Assembly: GCA_007258455.2 (NCBI GenBank)
Contig: VDFB02193867.1
Span: 530,874,198 to 530,938,197 of the forward strand
Origin: Sequoia sempervirens
Taxonomy: Eukaryota; Streptophyta; Pinopsida; Cupressales; Cupressaceae
Length of the DNA: 64,000 nt
Reading direction: 5' to 3'
The translations under genes were made by a program, and so were the position numbers. Positions 34,821-47,382 of the stretch are shown piece by piece. Numbering within the stretch: the first letter of the stretch is position 1; every line of letters starts with the position of its first letter. The notes under the pieces were generated by a model, which had not been told where the DNA came from, did not search any database, and saw nothing but the letters and a program-made list of their open reading frames with translations.

Positions 34821-35763
34821 GCTACCTAGTAATATATTTATTTTTTGATTGTGGATAGGTACAGAGCAAGGAGAAAATGCAAAACTAGTGCCTTACTAGA
34901 TGCATTTACTGCCCATCTCATGTGCAATAGTGGCATCACTGAAGACATACATTCACACCATTTAGTTTTAGTTTTTTTTCAATTTTAAAAATATAATAAA
35001 TCAACAGTTTGTATACTATAAAAGATTTTGTATTCAAAACTCTATATATAGAGTTCTTTGTAACATATTTTATATACAATTTGAATATATAGAGAATTAT
35101 TTTCCAATGTTGTTTCAATCCCAAATTTGTTGAAGTTTTAATAACATAAGAGCTTTAAATTTTTATATTATTCAATCACAACATAATTTTCTCTTGGTTT
35201 GCAATTTCATAGACTAGTTATTGTAATAGCATTCTCCAAACATAAGAGTTTGCATACACATCTGAAAGCATTAGTTCATAAATGACTAAATAAATGATTA
35301 ACATGACTAAATAAATGACTATAATGACTAAATAAAATGACTAGTAATGACTACTATGACTAAATAAATGACTACCAGTGACTAAATAAAATGACTACTA
35401 TGACTAAATAAATGACTACCATGACTAAATAAAATGACAAGTTAACAATAATCAATGACTAAATTAATGACTAAATATATGAAACAAATTTAATGACTAA
35501 AATATATGACTACAACAAATCACTACCATGACTAAATAAAATGACCAATTAACAGCAATCAATGACTAAATTAACGACTAAATCAATGACTAAATCAATG
35601 ACTAAATCAACGACTAGATAAATGACTAAAATAGTTTAATCATAAATTTGGTCACATTATAAATGACCGGCAATAAACTATTAATGGTCACATGACCAAA
35701 ATTAGTCATTTATATGTAATTTTTAGTTATTTATTTAGTCATTTATTGTTGTTTTTGTACTAG

Positions 35764-35956
35764 TGTTATGATCCTAATATATGATATATTCCTAACTATA
35801 TATTATGTATTCTTAAATATAAGCACTTTTGGCATGCTTAAAACTAACATAAATATTAGTTAATGCACTAATACCTCTTAATTAGGATGAAGGGGTATGA
35901 CCCTACATATTTTAGCCTATAAATAAGAGAGAGAACTCTCTCCCATATGATCATAT
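35764..35956 (+). mobile_element. Left part of a + strand Gypsy 5' LTR
   Basis: Begins TGTTATGAT, the exact reverse complement of ATCATAACA that ends the LTR at 57286, so the two pieces form one LTR of about 300 bp split by the 21.2-kb Tat-like element. A TATA box, TATAAATA, lies at 35918-35925, followed by an AG-rich leader. The first two bases overlap the end of the CACTA element. If CACTA inserted inside the LTR's first codon-length, the true LTR tip lies left of it at 31714-31718 (tatta against expected tgtta). Confidence 0.75.
35918..35925 (+). promoter_or_regulatory. TATA box of the split Gypsy LTR
   Basis: TATAAATA followed by an AGAGAGAGAA leader, about 155 bp into the LTR, where a U3 promoter is expected. 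The transcript is now interrupted by the insertion 31 bp downstream. Confidence 0.6.
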
Positions 35957-36796
35957 TGTAGATAGGGCTAGAATTTGGGGATAATAAGTATGAATCAACA
36001 ATAGCAACCATAAAACTATCTAATTCAAGCAATAAAGACCCTAATCCAACAATGAAGCACAAATGAGCATAGAAAGCCCAATAATAAAGCAATAATTTAC
36101 TCAATCTCTATGTGATAATTGATTCATCTCCATTTCTCTTCTCCATTTTACTTTGTTTGTTCTTAGAATAATGTGCAAGATATTTGATAAGCTTGATGTG
36201 TAGCAACAAGATCTCAAGATAGCATGAATGATATGAATAGAAATTTTTTAAAGATTGTGGTTCACCTCAAAATGAATTAAAGGCTTGTTTGTATAGAAAT
36301 CTCAATTCAAATGAAGGGCTAGGATTGAGTGATGAGGTATCATGATCAACGGATGAGGTTAATTGAGACAAGCATAGATAAGGATCGACCAAAACTCGAT
36401 GAATTAGTTGAGATTAGGGCTTGGATAAGAAGAAATTCAAATTAAATAATGATAGCAATTATATAATTATAGAGAAAGGAAAGTGATAAATAATTAAATA
36501 AATAAGATTTATTTAATTATGTGAAAAAGGCCCAAGGAATACCAAATACCATTTATTTATAAAGGAAAAATGGAAAATAAATTAAATAAATAAAATTCTA
36601 TTTAATTAAGGATAGAAAAAGATAAATTAGCATGAAGTTTAAAATAAAATTGACATTTCTATTTTAAAATTAATCAAAAGAGGAATACAAATAATGAATT
36701 AATTAAATAATTAAAATTATTTAATTATACATGGAAGAAATAGAATTAGTGATAAAATGTTGCTTGCAGGCTAGGGACAATTTTTCATTGTCTACA
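35957..36796 (-). repeat. 3' LTR of the Tat-like Gypsy element
   Basis: 840 bp, aligned with 56148-57170. Shared phrases include 'aataaagaccctaatccaac' near the left and 'gcaggct' + 'cattgtctaca' at the right end. It lacks several AATAATTAAAT-type tandem units present in the partner. Confidence 0.88.
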
Positions 36797-36808
36797 TCTT
36801 TCCCCTCA
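36797..36808 (-). other. Polypurine tract of the Tat-like element
   Basis: On the minus strand, GAGGGGAAAGA lies directly before the 3' LTR start TGTAGACAATG, as required for plus-strand priming. Confidence 0.85.
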
Positions 36809-38944
36809 TTGACATAATGTGATTTCAAGCATTGTGTCAAAGAATAATCATGAAAATTCGACTCAGGTGATGCCCTAGCAAATGTAGGATAAGATGATGC
36901 CCCCTCGGGAAAATTGATAAATTTTCAAAAAAATCCAAAAATAATTGGCAACTTTACTGATAAGCAAATTTGATAGGCACAAATGCATTAGCGATGAAAA
37001 AATAGGCTCAAAAGTTGATCTAGGGATGAATTGATGGGATGTTAGTATGAAAGAAAAAGAGTGATGAGGAACAAATTGAGAGACAAAAAATAGATGAATT
37101 GGAACTTGCTATCTTGAGATATTGCTAACAGATGATCAAGCTCTTATTTGATTACATAATTATCATCATAGAACTTATTGTGGAAATGAATGATGAACAC
37201 CAAGATATGACATAGACCAAGGTGTGATAGATCATCCCTTGCGAAAATAGACACACGAAAAACAAGGATTTCTATAACATAAACTAGTAACCACAGAACC
37301 TTGCCAGAACATGTGAGGAAATAACCACAAAGCATGTTGATCTTGACACAAGAAAGCGTTAATGGAAATTCGATCACACACAAGGAACCAAGTTTCCCCA
37401 GTCATATTGCCAGGACAAACCAAAAACATAAGTCAAAGAGAAAAAGGTCATGGTCTATGATCTCTCCTCTAAATCCTTCTTGGGACATCCTCGACGGGCA
37501 CAATAACATGACCAAAAATAAATCGATAAAAAAATTAGACCAATAGAGTCAATAGCCATTTAGATCATTTGCCAATGATTGTTTGTATGATCAAGTTTTG
37601 GATAATGATAGCGTTTGGTTTCAAGTATAGTAGACCTTGAATAAGAATAATGATGGATTGAGTTTGGTTTTGAGTATGCAAAACCCTGTATAAGACAATT
37701 CATAGATTGGATAGCTAAAGTCTAGTTTCAAAATGTGGCATGTCATATAAGATGTTTAGACTAGTTTCAACAATGCAACACTCCATTTAAGACTGATTGA
37801 TAGCTAATAAGGATTTTTGATTGTTTGATGTTTTGATAGGAACCTATTTTAAATCTATGATAGTTGAAGGCTAGTTGGATCGTTTTCTTGTTGTTTCACA
37901 ATTTTGTTAAGCTCAGTTCTCTTGCTTGATAACTATTTATGCTTGCTCAAAATGTCAACCAGTTAGCAAGGGTTATTTTATTATGATGTGATTTGGGATG
38001 AATGAAGACCTTGTTATGAAAAACCCCTAAGAGATTGAAAAAATGCCTCAAGGGCTCATCAATGATGGCCTTGCCTACGTAAAGCACAGAGACAATGTAG
38101 TTTGACCACTTTTATCATTGATAGTTTATTATGAAGTGGGTATGGATGGACTTGACAATTTATTATGACAAAACCTAGAGGACTAACCTAATGCCTCGAT
38201 GGCTCATTAATAATGGCCTTGCCTACGTGAATTCATAGAGCCAACATAGTTTGACCACTTGGACTAACAAAGACTATTTTTGGGAGCTTTTGACACTTTT
38301 TTATTTTTATTTTTTTCAAATTTTGATATTTTCTATTTTTTTGGATTTTAATGGCTTACTCAGATGTTTTTGGGATTTCTGATGGGTTGTGAAGTGTTGA
38401 ACCATGTCTAGGACACCATATGAAACCCAAGCCTAGGAATTACCCCTATTTAGGTACAAGACCTATTTATTATGGAAGAAGAGATGAATGGACAAAAAAA
38501 TATTTTTGATAGAGATGAAAAGTGAAAGATGCAAAATGTCAATGATTCTCAAGCCATGAGAGAAATGACTAAGCTTTATTATGGGTGAGATGGAGAGGGA
38601 AAAATCTATTATGGAGTGGAATGTGTATGGAAGACTATGGATGGAAGTGGAAAATCAGATAGAATGATAGTAGACGATGGAGCAAAGACTGACTACACAT
38701 GGTTCCTATTTGTCAAGTTTTCACCATGGTACTTATCCAAAGTGCCAGTGAAGTGGTTTTCACTATTGGATGGATTATTTTTCTTTACTATTTTTTTATT
38801 TTATTTTTCACTTTTTTATGTCACCAAGATGCCTATTTGCTAGGTTTTCATCATGGTAACAATTTTTTGCATTTTTTGCATTTTTTATAGGATTCTCTAA
38901 AAGATAGGTATAGTATTTGTGAAGGTGCATGATATTGGTTCACC
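36809..38944 (-). other. 3' non-coding region of the Tat-like element
   Basis: About 2.1 kb between integrase and the polypurine tract without coding potential. A ~150-bp imperfect tandem duplication lies at about 38010-38270, marked by 'aatggccttgcctacgt' at two places. Long untranslated 3' regions are common in the Tat branch. Confidence 0.6.
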
Positions 38945-40056
38945 TTAGGGAGTAAAGATTTGATAAGCATTAGATCCATATGTCGTTGTTATGATGTAAG
39001 GACCCAACCAGTAAGGCTCAAACTTTATGGGTTTCTCTTGCTCTATTTGATTCTTAGGATTCTCTTTTAAGACCAAGTCACCAATGTCAAAATTCCTAAC
39101 TAAGACTCTTATTGTAGCTATGGCAAAGACAATTATGATATACTTATAAGTGTAAATATGTATTATGTTGTTTCTCATCTAGTAACTCTAGTTCATGCAA
39201 ATGGGATTCACAATATTCTTCTTCATTAATGAACTATTGCATAGAAACTCTCAAGGACGGTAGCTTGACCTCAATGGGGGGAATGGCTTTGGATTCAAAG
39301 ATGAAGAATATGGAGTGGCTCCAATAGGGGTGTGAATGCTAGTGTGGTAGGCCAATAATGTGGGATTGAGTTGGATATGCCAATCACGACCAACATAATC
39401 ATCAGTATTCTTTAGGATCTTAAGGATAGTCTTATTCGATTCCTCAACTTAATCGTTACCTTGGAGGTAATATGGAGTGGAGAAATGAGGCTTCATGTGG
39501 AATTACTTGCATAGTTCATGGGAATCCTAATTTTTGAAAGGAAAACCATTATCCGTGACAATGGATTGAGGAACACTATATCAGAATATGATGTAATTTA
39601 GGATGAACTTGGATATTTTTTTATTAGTAGTGTAGGTCATTGAAATGGATTTGATCCATTTGGTAAAATACTCGATTGTAGTTATGATAAACTTATGACC
39701 ATTAGCGGAGGTAGGATGGATCTTTCCCACAAGTTCAAGTACCCATTGAGAGAGTGCCCATGGTGACATAAATAGATGAATCTCTTAAGTAGGTGTGTCA
39801 ACAATATCTCTAGATGTATCTAACATTGGAAACATTTCTTAACAAAGTGATAGGCATCACATTCCATAGTAGGCCAATAGTATCCCATTTGCATAATATT
39901 TTTGTCCAAGGTAGGAACATAAGAGTGAGCTCCACATATTCCATTATGTACCTCACGTAAATCTTTTGGTGCTTCATCTAAATCAAGACATCTTAGGAGG
40001 GTGTTATCTAGACTACGATGGTAAAGGGTATCATCAATGATAACATATTTGGACAC
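38945..40056 (-). pseudogene. Integrase of the Tat-like element (decayed)
   Basis: Three broken frames follow each other. At 40056-39820 is the zinc-binding HHCC region (HNGICGAHS... GYYWPTM... CFQC). At 39769-39581 is the start of the catalytic core (LVGKIHPTSANGHKFII, then YFTKW). At 39178-38945 is the C-terminal part (FDIGDLVLKENP... KFEPYWLGPYII), matching the chromatin-side end of Gypsy integrases. The middle of the core is scattered among stops, so no complete catalytic triad can be read. Confidence 0.85.
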
Positions 40057-40289
40057 TTTTCGAATAAAGGTCTTATGCTAGTTAGAGGATAAATCGATAG
40101 GGATAATTTGGTCATGTAGGAAATTGTAAAATTATTTGTACCAAGGGGAATTAAGACAAAAAATTTCACACACGAGCTCAGATTCGAGGACATCTAATAT
40201 GGGGATCAACAATTGTTCCACCAAGAACTTGTATTGTAACACGTTATTAGGTATATCCAAAAGAGATCCAATGGTAGCCATTACATCAA

Positions 40290-41218
40290 CTACTTTGTTC
40301 TTAATTCTTGGGATCTACTCAAAGGTGATGACATCAAAGTACAGCTTAAAACTATCAACCACATGTGCTTGTAGGGTGTGATATTTTCATATTTTATGTC
40401 ATAATCATCATTAACCTGACAGATTGCAAATAGGGAATCACCATAGACCTGGAGGTTCTTTATTTTCCATTTGACGGCCATTCGCGGTCTTGTTAACAAT
40501 GCCTCATACTTAGCCATGTTATTGGTGTAGGGAAATGCTACTCAATATGATTTTAGTATCGAATCCCCTTGAGGTGTAACATAAAGGATTCCTAATCCTA
40601 AACCACGATTTGTATAAAATCTATCAAAGTAGAGCTTCCATGTGGTAGGAGTCTCTATTGTGAAGATGGACTCATTAGGAAAATTAGATATTAATGGATG
40701 ATTTGCTTCCATTGGTGAGTCTGCGATTTGATCTGATATCACTTTTCCTTTCATTTCCTTATGATCAACATGATCTATGTTGTATTCACTTAAAATCATG
40801 ACCCACTTTGCTAGTCGACCCATCAGAGTTGTTTGCTCAATAGATATTTCAATGGATCAGTCTTAGCTATCAATTTTTTCAATGGTACAACATATAATGC
40901 CTAATAGCTTGTGTGGAAAAAAAAACTACAAGACATTCTCATTCAATAGGAGTGTAGTTAAGCTCATACCCTACAAGAGTGTGACTGATATGATAGATAG
41001 CTCATTATTTTCCATCATTGTCATTTTTTGCTAACAATTCCCCCAATGTTGATGTGTTTGTTGATATGTATAATACGAGGTAACTTCTACCATCAATAAG
41101 AGGCATGAGGATTGAAGATGTTAATAGATAGTTCATTATTTTTTGAAATTATTCCTGACAACGATTGGTCCATATGAATGGGACTCCCTTATGAAGAAAG
41201 TGTTGGAATGGTTAACAT
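40290..41218 (-). pseudogene. RNase H region with second RNase H-like domain
   Basis: The frame at 40823-40542 reads GRLAKWVMILSEYNIDH, the end of the standard Gypsy RNase H, and then WKLYFDRFYTNRGLGLGILYVTP, the start of a second, cellular-type RNase H. The frame at 40517-40290 continues with AKYEALLTRPRMAVK and VYGDSLFAICQVNDDY. A duplicated RNase H of this kind marks the Tat/Ogre group. A frameshift and stops separate the pieces. Confidence 0.8.
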
Positions 41219-42219
41219 TTATTTTCTAATTGAGAAATGAGCCTTCAGATAGATTGTAATCTTCCTTGTAGCATGCACAACTAACATTTTTTTTGGTAGA
41301 GGCATATCCATGATAACTTTCTCTTTTGCAGGATCAACTTCAATACCTATATGAGAGACAATATATCCTAATAGTTTTCTTGATTGGACCCCAAAGACAC
41401 AATTCTTAGGATTTAACCTAACTTTGTATTCCTCCAATCTCTTGAAAATATTGTCTAGTACTACTAGATGACTATCTCTTGATAAATATTTTGCTAGTAA
41501 GTCATCAACATAATCTTCCATAAGGGTATGCATGTAATCATGAAAGATGGTAGTCATAGCTCTCTGATATGTTGCTCCAGTGTTCTTAAGCCCAAATGAC
41601 ATGACGTTCCAATAGAGGGTACCCCAAGCACAAGTGAAGATTGTTTTATGTTAATATTCAATGGAAATTTTGATCTGATTATACCCTAAAAAACCATCCA
41701 TAAGTGATAGCATCTCATACCCCGCTGTGAGGTCTAGTATGATGTCAATGTTAGGTAGCAAGAAGTCATCTTTGGAACAATATTTGATTAGATCTATGAA
41801 GTTTGTGCACACCTTGACTCTCCCAGTTGGTTTAGTGATGGGAACAAGATTGGATATCCATTTTTCATAGTCTATAGGATGAATGAACCCAAATCCAAAA
41901 GTTTCTTTATCTCTACTTTCACTAAAAGTGTTATTTGTGGATGCATTTTCCTCAATTTTTGTTTGACGGCTTTAGAATTTGGAACCAATGGAAAATGATG
42001 CAAAACTAACTCAAGATCCAACCTAGGAATATCAGCATATGACCAAGCAAAATTTATTTGTCTCTCTAAGAAGAAAGTGGTAAACTCTAGTTTTTCTTTA
42101 ATTATCAAGGATGTTGCAAGGTGAATGATTCTAGGATTATCTTTTGTACCAAGATTGACCTCTTCTGATTTTTCCACAAGCATTGGTGATCTCTCTTGAT
42201 TTATGGGGAGACTGTCCAA
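41219..42219 (-). pseudogene. Reverse transcriptase of the Tat-like element (decayed)
   Basis: 42219-41872 holds the upstream part (FAWSYADIPRLDLELVLHH, then HPQITLLVKVEIKKLLDLGSF). 41602-41219 holds the second half: MSFGLKNTGATYQRAM, active-site YVDDLL, then CVFGVQSRKLLGYIVSHIGI. Both match the Ty3/Gypsy order. The thumb/palm part between them (41871-41603) contains stops. The D-D pair of YVDDLL survives but the frame is broken. Confidence 0.9.
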
Positions 42220-43457
42220 CCCTCCATCCTTGGGTGCCTTAGAGAGGTTTTCACCTTGAATATGTCCTTTATTTTTACTTTTTCTTTATCTAAAGGTGCC
42301 TTTTGGTTTTCACCTAGAGACCTATTCTTTCTTTTTTCATTTTTGTAACTAGAGGGTGGGACAAACTCTCAAAAGTATTTTGAATTATCAAGTTCCATGG
42401 AAAATACAAATTTATATTCCCACTTGGTATCCCTTCTTGAAGTCCCATGAAATAAGCTATCACTTCTTTGTTCTCGAATATGTCTAAACTTGGTGGTCCT
42501 TGTTGATCCCAATATATTATTTGTGGATGGATGAGGGGTAAGTCATCATTGGTATAGTCAAAGCTTAAGGTATGAGTGGATATGGTAAAGACAGAGGTAT
42601 CATCAATATTCCAAAATCTTTCAATCTAGGCATGACCACTCCTAGGTTTGGTTTGGGATGAGGATAAGTCAAGATCAATAAAATTTTAGTTAGGCCATAA
42701 TCACTAGATGTGCAAGAATCCCACTCCCACTCATTGGAGTTAGTTTCAGTATGATATTCCTTAGATGTCTCTATTTCATTTGAAGCATTAAAATCTTCAC
42801 ATGAAGGTAACTTAGTACGAGGAGGACTAGCCTTTGGTGGCACATACCTTAACCCTATGTTTTTTGGTAATAGGGGAGGCAATATTAGTTATTTCATTTC
42901 ATGTTTGTTCAAGCCAATACTACTATTCCCATCATAACCTTTTTGTCTCATGATCTTGAACCCTTTTTAATATTGCTCAGCCATTATTTGCTTAAGCTTA
43001 GTATCTTCTTCATCCTTGTAGATCCATGTAGAAATATCCTCACCTATAGTCCATTTGCTCAATTCTCCCCACTTAGTGAATGTAGTAGGAGGATCATGAA
43101 TAACGACTTTAGATTCCTTCTTGATATGATGAGGTTTTCCATAAGATTTTGGTGATGTAGGAAAATTCCCAACACAAAATAGGCTCTCAGTGTTATATTC
43201 ACCACATCTCTTATCATGGATCTGGACCTTAGGTTTGGAAGGTATAGCAGATGGATTGGATTATTTCATGAGTGAATAAGGATCGATGTAATGTGATGAG
43301 GTGGAGAATGAAGCTTCCTGATTGATAGGCACTTGGTGTTCAGTGGTCCCTTTCAAATTGTTGCAAAATTGGAAAGGGTCGAGATCACCTGGTATGGTGA
43401 TTTTGGTGTCATTGAGTGGAAACTTAAGGAATTGATGGTATGTGTAAAGTACAACCC
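42220..43457 (-). pseudogene. Protease-RT linker of the Tat-like element
   Basis: Degenerate frames at 43461-43261 and 42882-42565 continue the polyprotein between protease and reverse transcriptase. They contain PRLKDFGI-like and PLHPSL-like phrases of the kind seen in Tat linkers but no catalytic domain. Assigned mainly by position. Confidence 0.5.
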
Positions 43458-43980
43458 TCATGGCATGAATCCATGGGCGACCAAGGAGAAGGTTGTATGG
43501 TATTCTAGATCCAAGACTTGGAATATCATGTTTTGAATAGCATGTCCAACTCTTACAGGAAGTTTGATTATACCCTTGGATGAGTGTTCAACATCATCAT
43601 AAGCCTTGATAATGATTTTCTTAGACTCATCTATATAAGCTTCAGAGAATCCCAATGTCATGACTAATTTTAGGGTGCATATATTCATACCTGCTCCATC
43701 ATCTACCAAGACTTGTCTAATTTTTTTTTTATTAATGTATACCTCAAGGTGCAATGGGTCATTATGGTTTGGTCTTTGTGCAGGAAAATCTTGCTCAGAG
43801 AATGTGACATGATGGTTTGTAGCTAAGTATCCTACAATGGCCTAAAATTGGTTAAGATTTAGGTCAATGAGAATGATTTTTTTTTGCAAAGCCTTGTCTA
43901 GAATGGCCTTATGCTTAGGAGATATATGAAGCAACTCAAGAATGAATATTTGTGTAGGGTGATCCCACAATACTAGTTTA
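43458..43980 (-). pseudogene. Aspartic protease of the Tat-like element
   Basis: The minus-strand frame reads IFILELLHISPKHKAIL, then after a stop HNDPLHLEVYI and VLVDDGAGMNI, where the DDGAG segment takes the place of the D-S/T-G catalytic loop. It ends with the flap-side segment LPVRVGHAIQNMIFQVLD. The DDGA variant is a substitution of the active-site loop as usually seen in the Tat group (DNGS). One in-frame stop precedes the domain. Confidence 0.8.
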
Positions 43981-45005
43981 CAATTTTTGGCCAAACTAGA
44001 CATTGAAATAAATTTTTCTAACTAAATCTTCACTTTCGAGCACCTATAGCGGCTAAACCATGAGGAATTTGAAGATGACACAAACTAGTGATTTGTCACA
44101 TTTTATTTGTAGATTCTAAATATATTTTTTCAAAAAATTTGAATCAGATTTCGCACTTCTTTTTCCATCCCTTCAAAAATTAGTTTTTTTCAATAAACAC
44201 CATTTTTGAGTGACACTCACCATATAACACAACCTTTTTTTCCATAAAGAATAAAATTCTAATTTTTTGAATTTAGATTGGTAACTATGATATCTAGTGT
44301 TTCCAATTGGTTTCATAGTGTTTTATTGAATATTTTTTCTTTAATCAAGTTTTGAACTCAAACCACTATAATCTTACATAAAGTAAAATCAGATAATAAC
44401 GCATAACTTTTTTTGTGGCTACCAAAATCTTCTTTTTTGTTGGATCAAGGACTTCAATATCTAGTGCACTCATATTTTTCTAATTTTTTTATAGCCCAGT
44501 CATTTTCCACATGCATTAGAGAGAGCTTGATTTCCTTTTAGTGAAACCTATGTTTAATACAAACTATAAAACAAATACATAATAAAACCAAAACATTAAA
44601 TTATATTCATTGGATAGCTCATTTTGAGGACTACCATCATCTAGTTGGGTCTGTGAAGTCTCCTCTCCATTTTCATCCTCAACCCAAGCTTTGAAGGGAA
44701 AAATTTTGGAGTTTTTTGGTTCCAAAGAGTGAGAAGGTGGGAAAAGGGGGGTTCAAGTGAACTAGGGTTCGCTTGAACCCTAGTTCGAGCAAACCCCCTT
44801 TCCACAAACTATTATTTCTTTGTTTTTTTTGGAAAATAACTGCAACATTTAATGGGTTTGCTCATGGGGTTTGTTGGGTTCGCTCAAACCAAAAGTTTTC
44901 TCAAACCCCCAAAAACCATTTTTTTTTGCATGGGGTCATTTTTTGCAACTTTTCCTTCCTCAGTAGAATTTTAAACCACTTTTGTGGGTTTACCCTGGAA
45001 GAGTC
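43981..45005. other. Unexplained ~1.0-kb interruption between gag and protease
   Basis: The minus-strand polyprotein reads YNLLDHLGKT to about 45008 and resumes PTQIFILELL at about 43973. In related elements these two phrases adjoin. The DNA between has no frame, no clear inverted tips and no target duplication I can fix. It includes a perfect 11-bp inverted repeat, AACTAGGGTTC / GAACCCTAGTT (near 44760-44785). It could be an insertion or an intron of the element. Confidence 0.55.
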
Positions 45006-47382
45006 TTTCCTAGATGGTCTAGGAGATTATATTGAATCTTTGGTGGTGGATTTGAAGTGGCCCCTTTTAAGGTCACTTTAGCTTTGCAAGTGGCAAGAAC
45101 ACATTCTAAATTTTTGTTGATGGTAATGGTAGAAACATGGTTATCAAAGGCCTAAATGTGATTGACAGTGTAGATGTATGAGACATTGGTATAATTGGCA
45201 TTGTTATTGGTTTTGTGTTTTTGGACTAGAGGCTTTTACCTTTCCATGGTCTTGTAGGGGAGTCTTGAATATGGTATGGTTAGCATTTATTTTTCCTTGT
45301 GGATTATCCATTGATATTTCACCTTGGTCAATAAGGTCTTTAAGTCTCCAACATGATGATGTTTAATGTCCCTTCATACAATGGTACTCACAATATTCAT
45401 TGTCTTTCCACCAAATTGGTTTGACGAGTGTTGGTTCATATGGTTTGGTATTGGATATAGTTGAATGGTATTTGATTGTAAGAGTTTATTTAGCAATAAT
45501 TCAATGGGTTCCCCTAAGGGTTTGTATGTTCATTTAGGCTTATCTTCTTATGAGAGACCTCTATGTTGTTAATTATCTTGAATTGCATTCATTGTTTGAT
45601 CATGACTTGGTGTTGGATTGTTTTGTTTGGAAGGACCTTTGAGATGAATGGTGGGGTGGACCTTGTTAACCATTTTAGCATTGACTACCCCATCATTAGT
45701 GAAATTTTTGTTTCTAGACCATAATTTCCCCTTGTCATTAGGAGCATTTTGGTTTTCTTTGAAGATCTTGACTAGTCCTTTTGCAACAAGAGCTTTCTAA
45801 ATAAAGATTCCCTTTTCAAGGTCATCCTAAAATGCATTGCAACAATAGATTTGAAGTTGAATCATCAATTCTTTATTGAGTATTTCCACAAAGATGGTGA
45901 CCAACTATTTTTCTGGAATGTGACAAGGACATTTGGTGGACATAGTTCGCTACCTTTGATAAAATGATATAAGTGATTCAATTTCCTTTTTTTGGGTTGT
46001 ACATAATTTTTATAGGGTCATGTCACTTTCAATATTATAGGAAAAGTGTGTGTTAAAATTTTCAGCTAGTTCGTTCCATGTGCTTATCCCAAGAGGAAGA
46101 TGTGTGAACCACTCTAGAGCCTACCCCAGAAGGCTACATGCAAATAATCTCATCAAGTACATAGGATCAAAAGAAATTTACATACATGTAGTGTTAAACT
46201 CCATTATGTGTTCTACTGGATCTTCTTTCCCCTTATACGTGTTGAAGATTGGAATGTTGAAGTGTGGTGGGAAAGGTGGCATATATATGCTTCTATCAAA
46301 GGGATAAGGACATAGTTACTCTATTGAGTATGTTTTCTTGGTTGTGCTCATTTGCATGTTTTCCATTTATTGTTGCATAAAAGTGTCCATGGGTGATGGT
46401 TGAATGTTTGAATGACTTTGCACAAGAGGGTTGGTGTTGGTGTTGAGTATGTTGAGATGGTGTATGATGGATTTTTTTTTTGAAATTTGAATTTAAATGT
46501 TGGATTTGGGTTGGTGTTTCATTGCAAAGAATTTTGATTGCCTTGTTGGAAGTGACATGTGAATATGGTATTGGTATTGCTATGGGTTTGATGTTGTGGT
46601 GGTTGGTTGTTGGTATGTTGAGGTTGTGGTGTGAAGTTGGTGTTTGGAGTGACATGTTGTTGTGATGGAGGTTGGTTGGTGTTCAAGTTTGACCCAAAAG
46701 ACATGTTGGTACTTGGTGTAGTGTTGGTCATTTGGGCTGGCACTCTTGATGTGACAATGTGAATCCTTCTTTTTTTGGTTGGTGGGTTCAGGTTTTGATT
46801 TATTTTTTTTGTTGGTGGATTGTGTGATGTTTTGAGTGCATGTTGTGGAAAATGCATTTAAAAAATTCATACCCATGGTACTAGAGGATGAACCAAATGG
46901 ATTACTAAATGTGGGAGTTGGTCCTTGTGATGTTGCATGTGTTCTTTTGGTCCCAAATGTTGGTGTAGGAGGTATGTTGACATGTGTTATGTTATGTGTA
47001 GTTCCCCCAAATGGCATACTAGTGTGCTTTTTTTGTGAGAATGATTATCCTTGTGAAAATGTGTTGCGACCAAGACCTTGAGTTTTTGTTTGTGTTGCTC
47101 CCTCTACAATTGTGGGAGTGTCAAAACCAAAAGGAATATTGGCACCTTTTTGAACAAGTGCAAGAAAGTACTTATTAGGATCTGCATTGACTAATTCCTC
47201 TACAATTCACACTATCTTAGGATCTTGGGAAGCTTCTTCAATTTTCTTAGGTGTTAGGTTTGGTTAACCTCCTTCAATGTAAAATTGTCAAATAGATTTG
47301 GTGTTTCACTCTATGTTGTTGGAGGTTGGTTTGATTTTGAACCAAAGTTGATGTTGCTACTTGGATTGATATAGGGGTCATA
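45006..47382 (-). pseudogene. gag of the Tat-like element (decayed, 5' end displaced)
   Basis: The N-terminal Asn/Pro/Gly/Phe-rich part (47380-46580) contains the repeated NFG/FGS-type low-complexity region. The retrotransposon gag core (about 46290-45850) reads PPFPPHFNIPIF, DPVEHIMEF, LMRLFACSLLG and ALEWFTHLP, with scattered stops. A cysteine/histidine knuckle-like segment, YCEYHCMKGH..CW, lies near 45390-45340. The start codon has been separated from the rest: it lies at 50943-50941, on the far side of the solo LTR at 47383-50926. Confidence 0.8.

Larger units (their letters stand above)
31719..35765. mobile_element. CACTA (En/Spm) DNA transposon, non-autonomous, 4,047 bp
   Basis: Left end CACTAGTAGAATTTTGG; right end, read inward, CACTAGTACAAAAACAAC. 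The first eight bases are identical inverted repeats of the CACTA superfamily. A 3-bp duplication, tta (31716-31718 and 35766-35768), is the size typical of CACTA elements. Both ends carry dense subterminal copies of AAATGACTA (31740-31930 and 35280-35730), the usual transposase-binding layout. I found no transposase, so it must move in trans if at all. The interior holds a gene-like leader segment (about 32720-32940), a TA-rich block (32420-32580) and two tandem-repeat blocks. Confidence 0.9.

Noticed and set aside
46050..47081. Plus-strand frames over the gag region (46050-46307, 46480-46665, 46836-47081)
   Set aside because: Shadow frames of the minus-strand gag, which shows family motifs.
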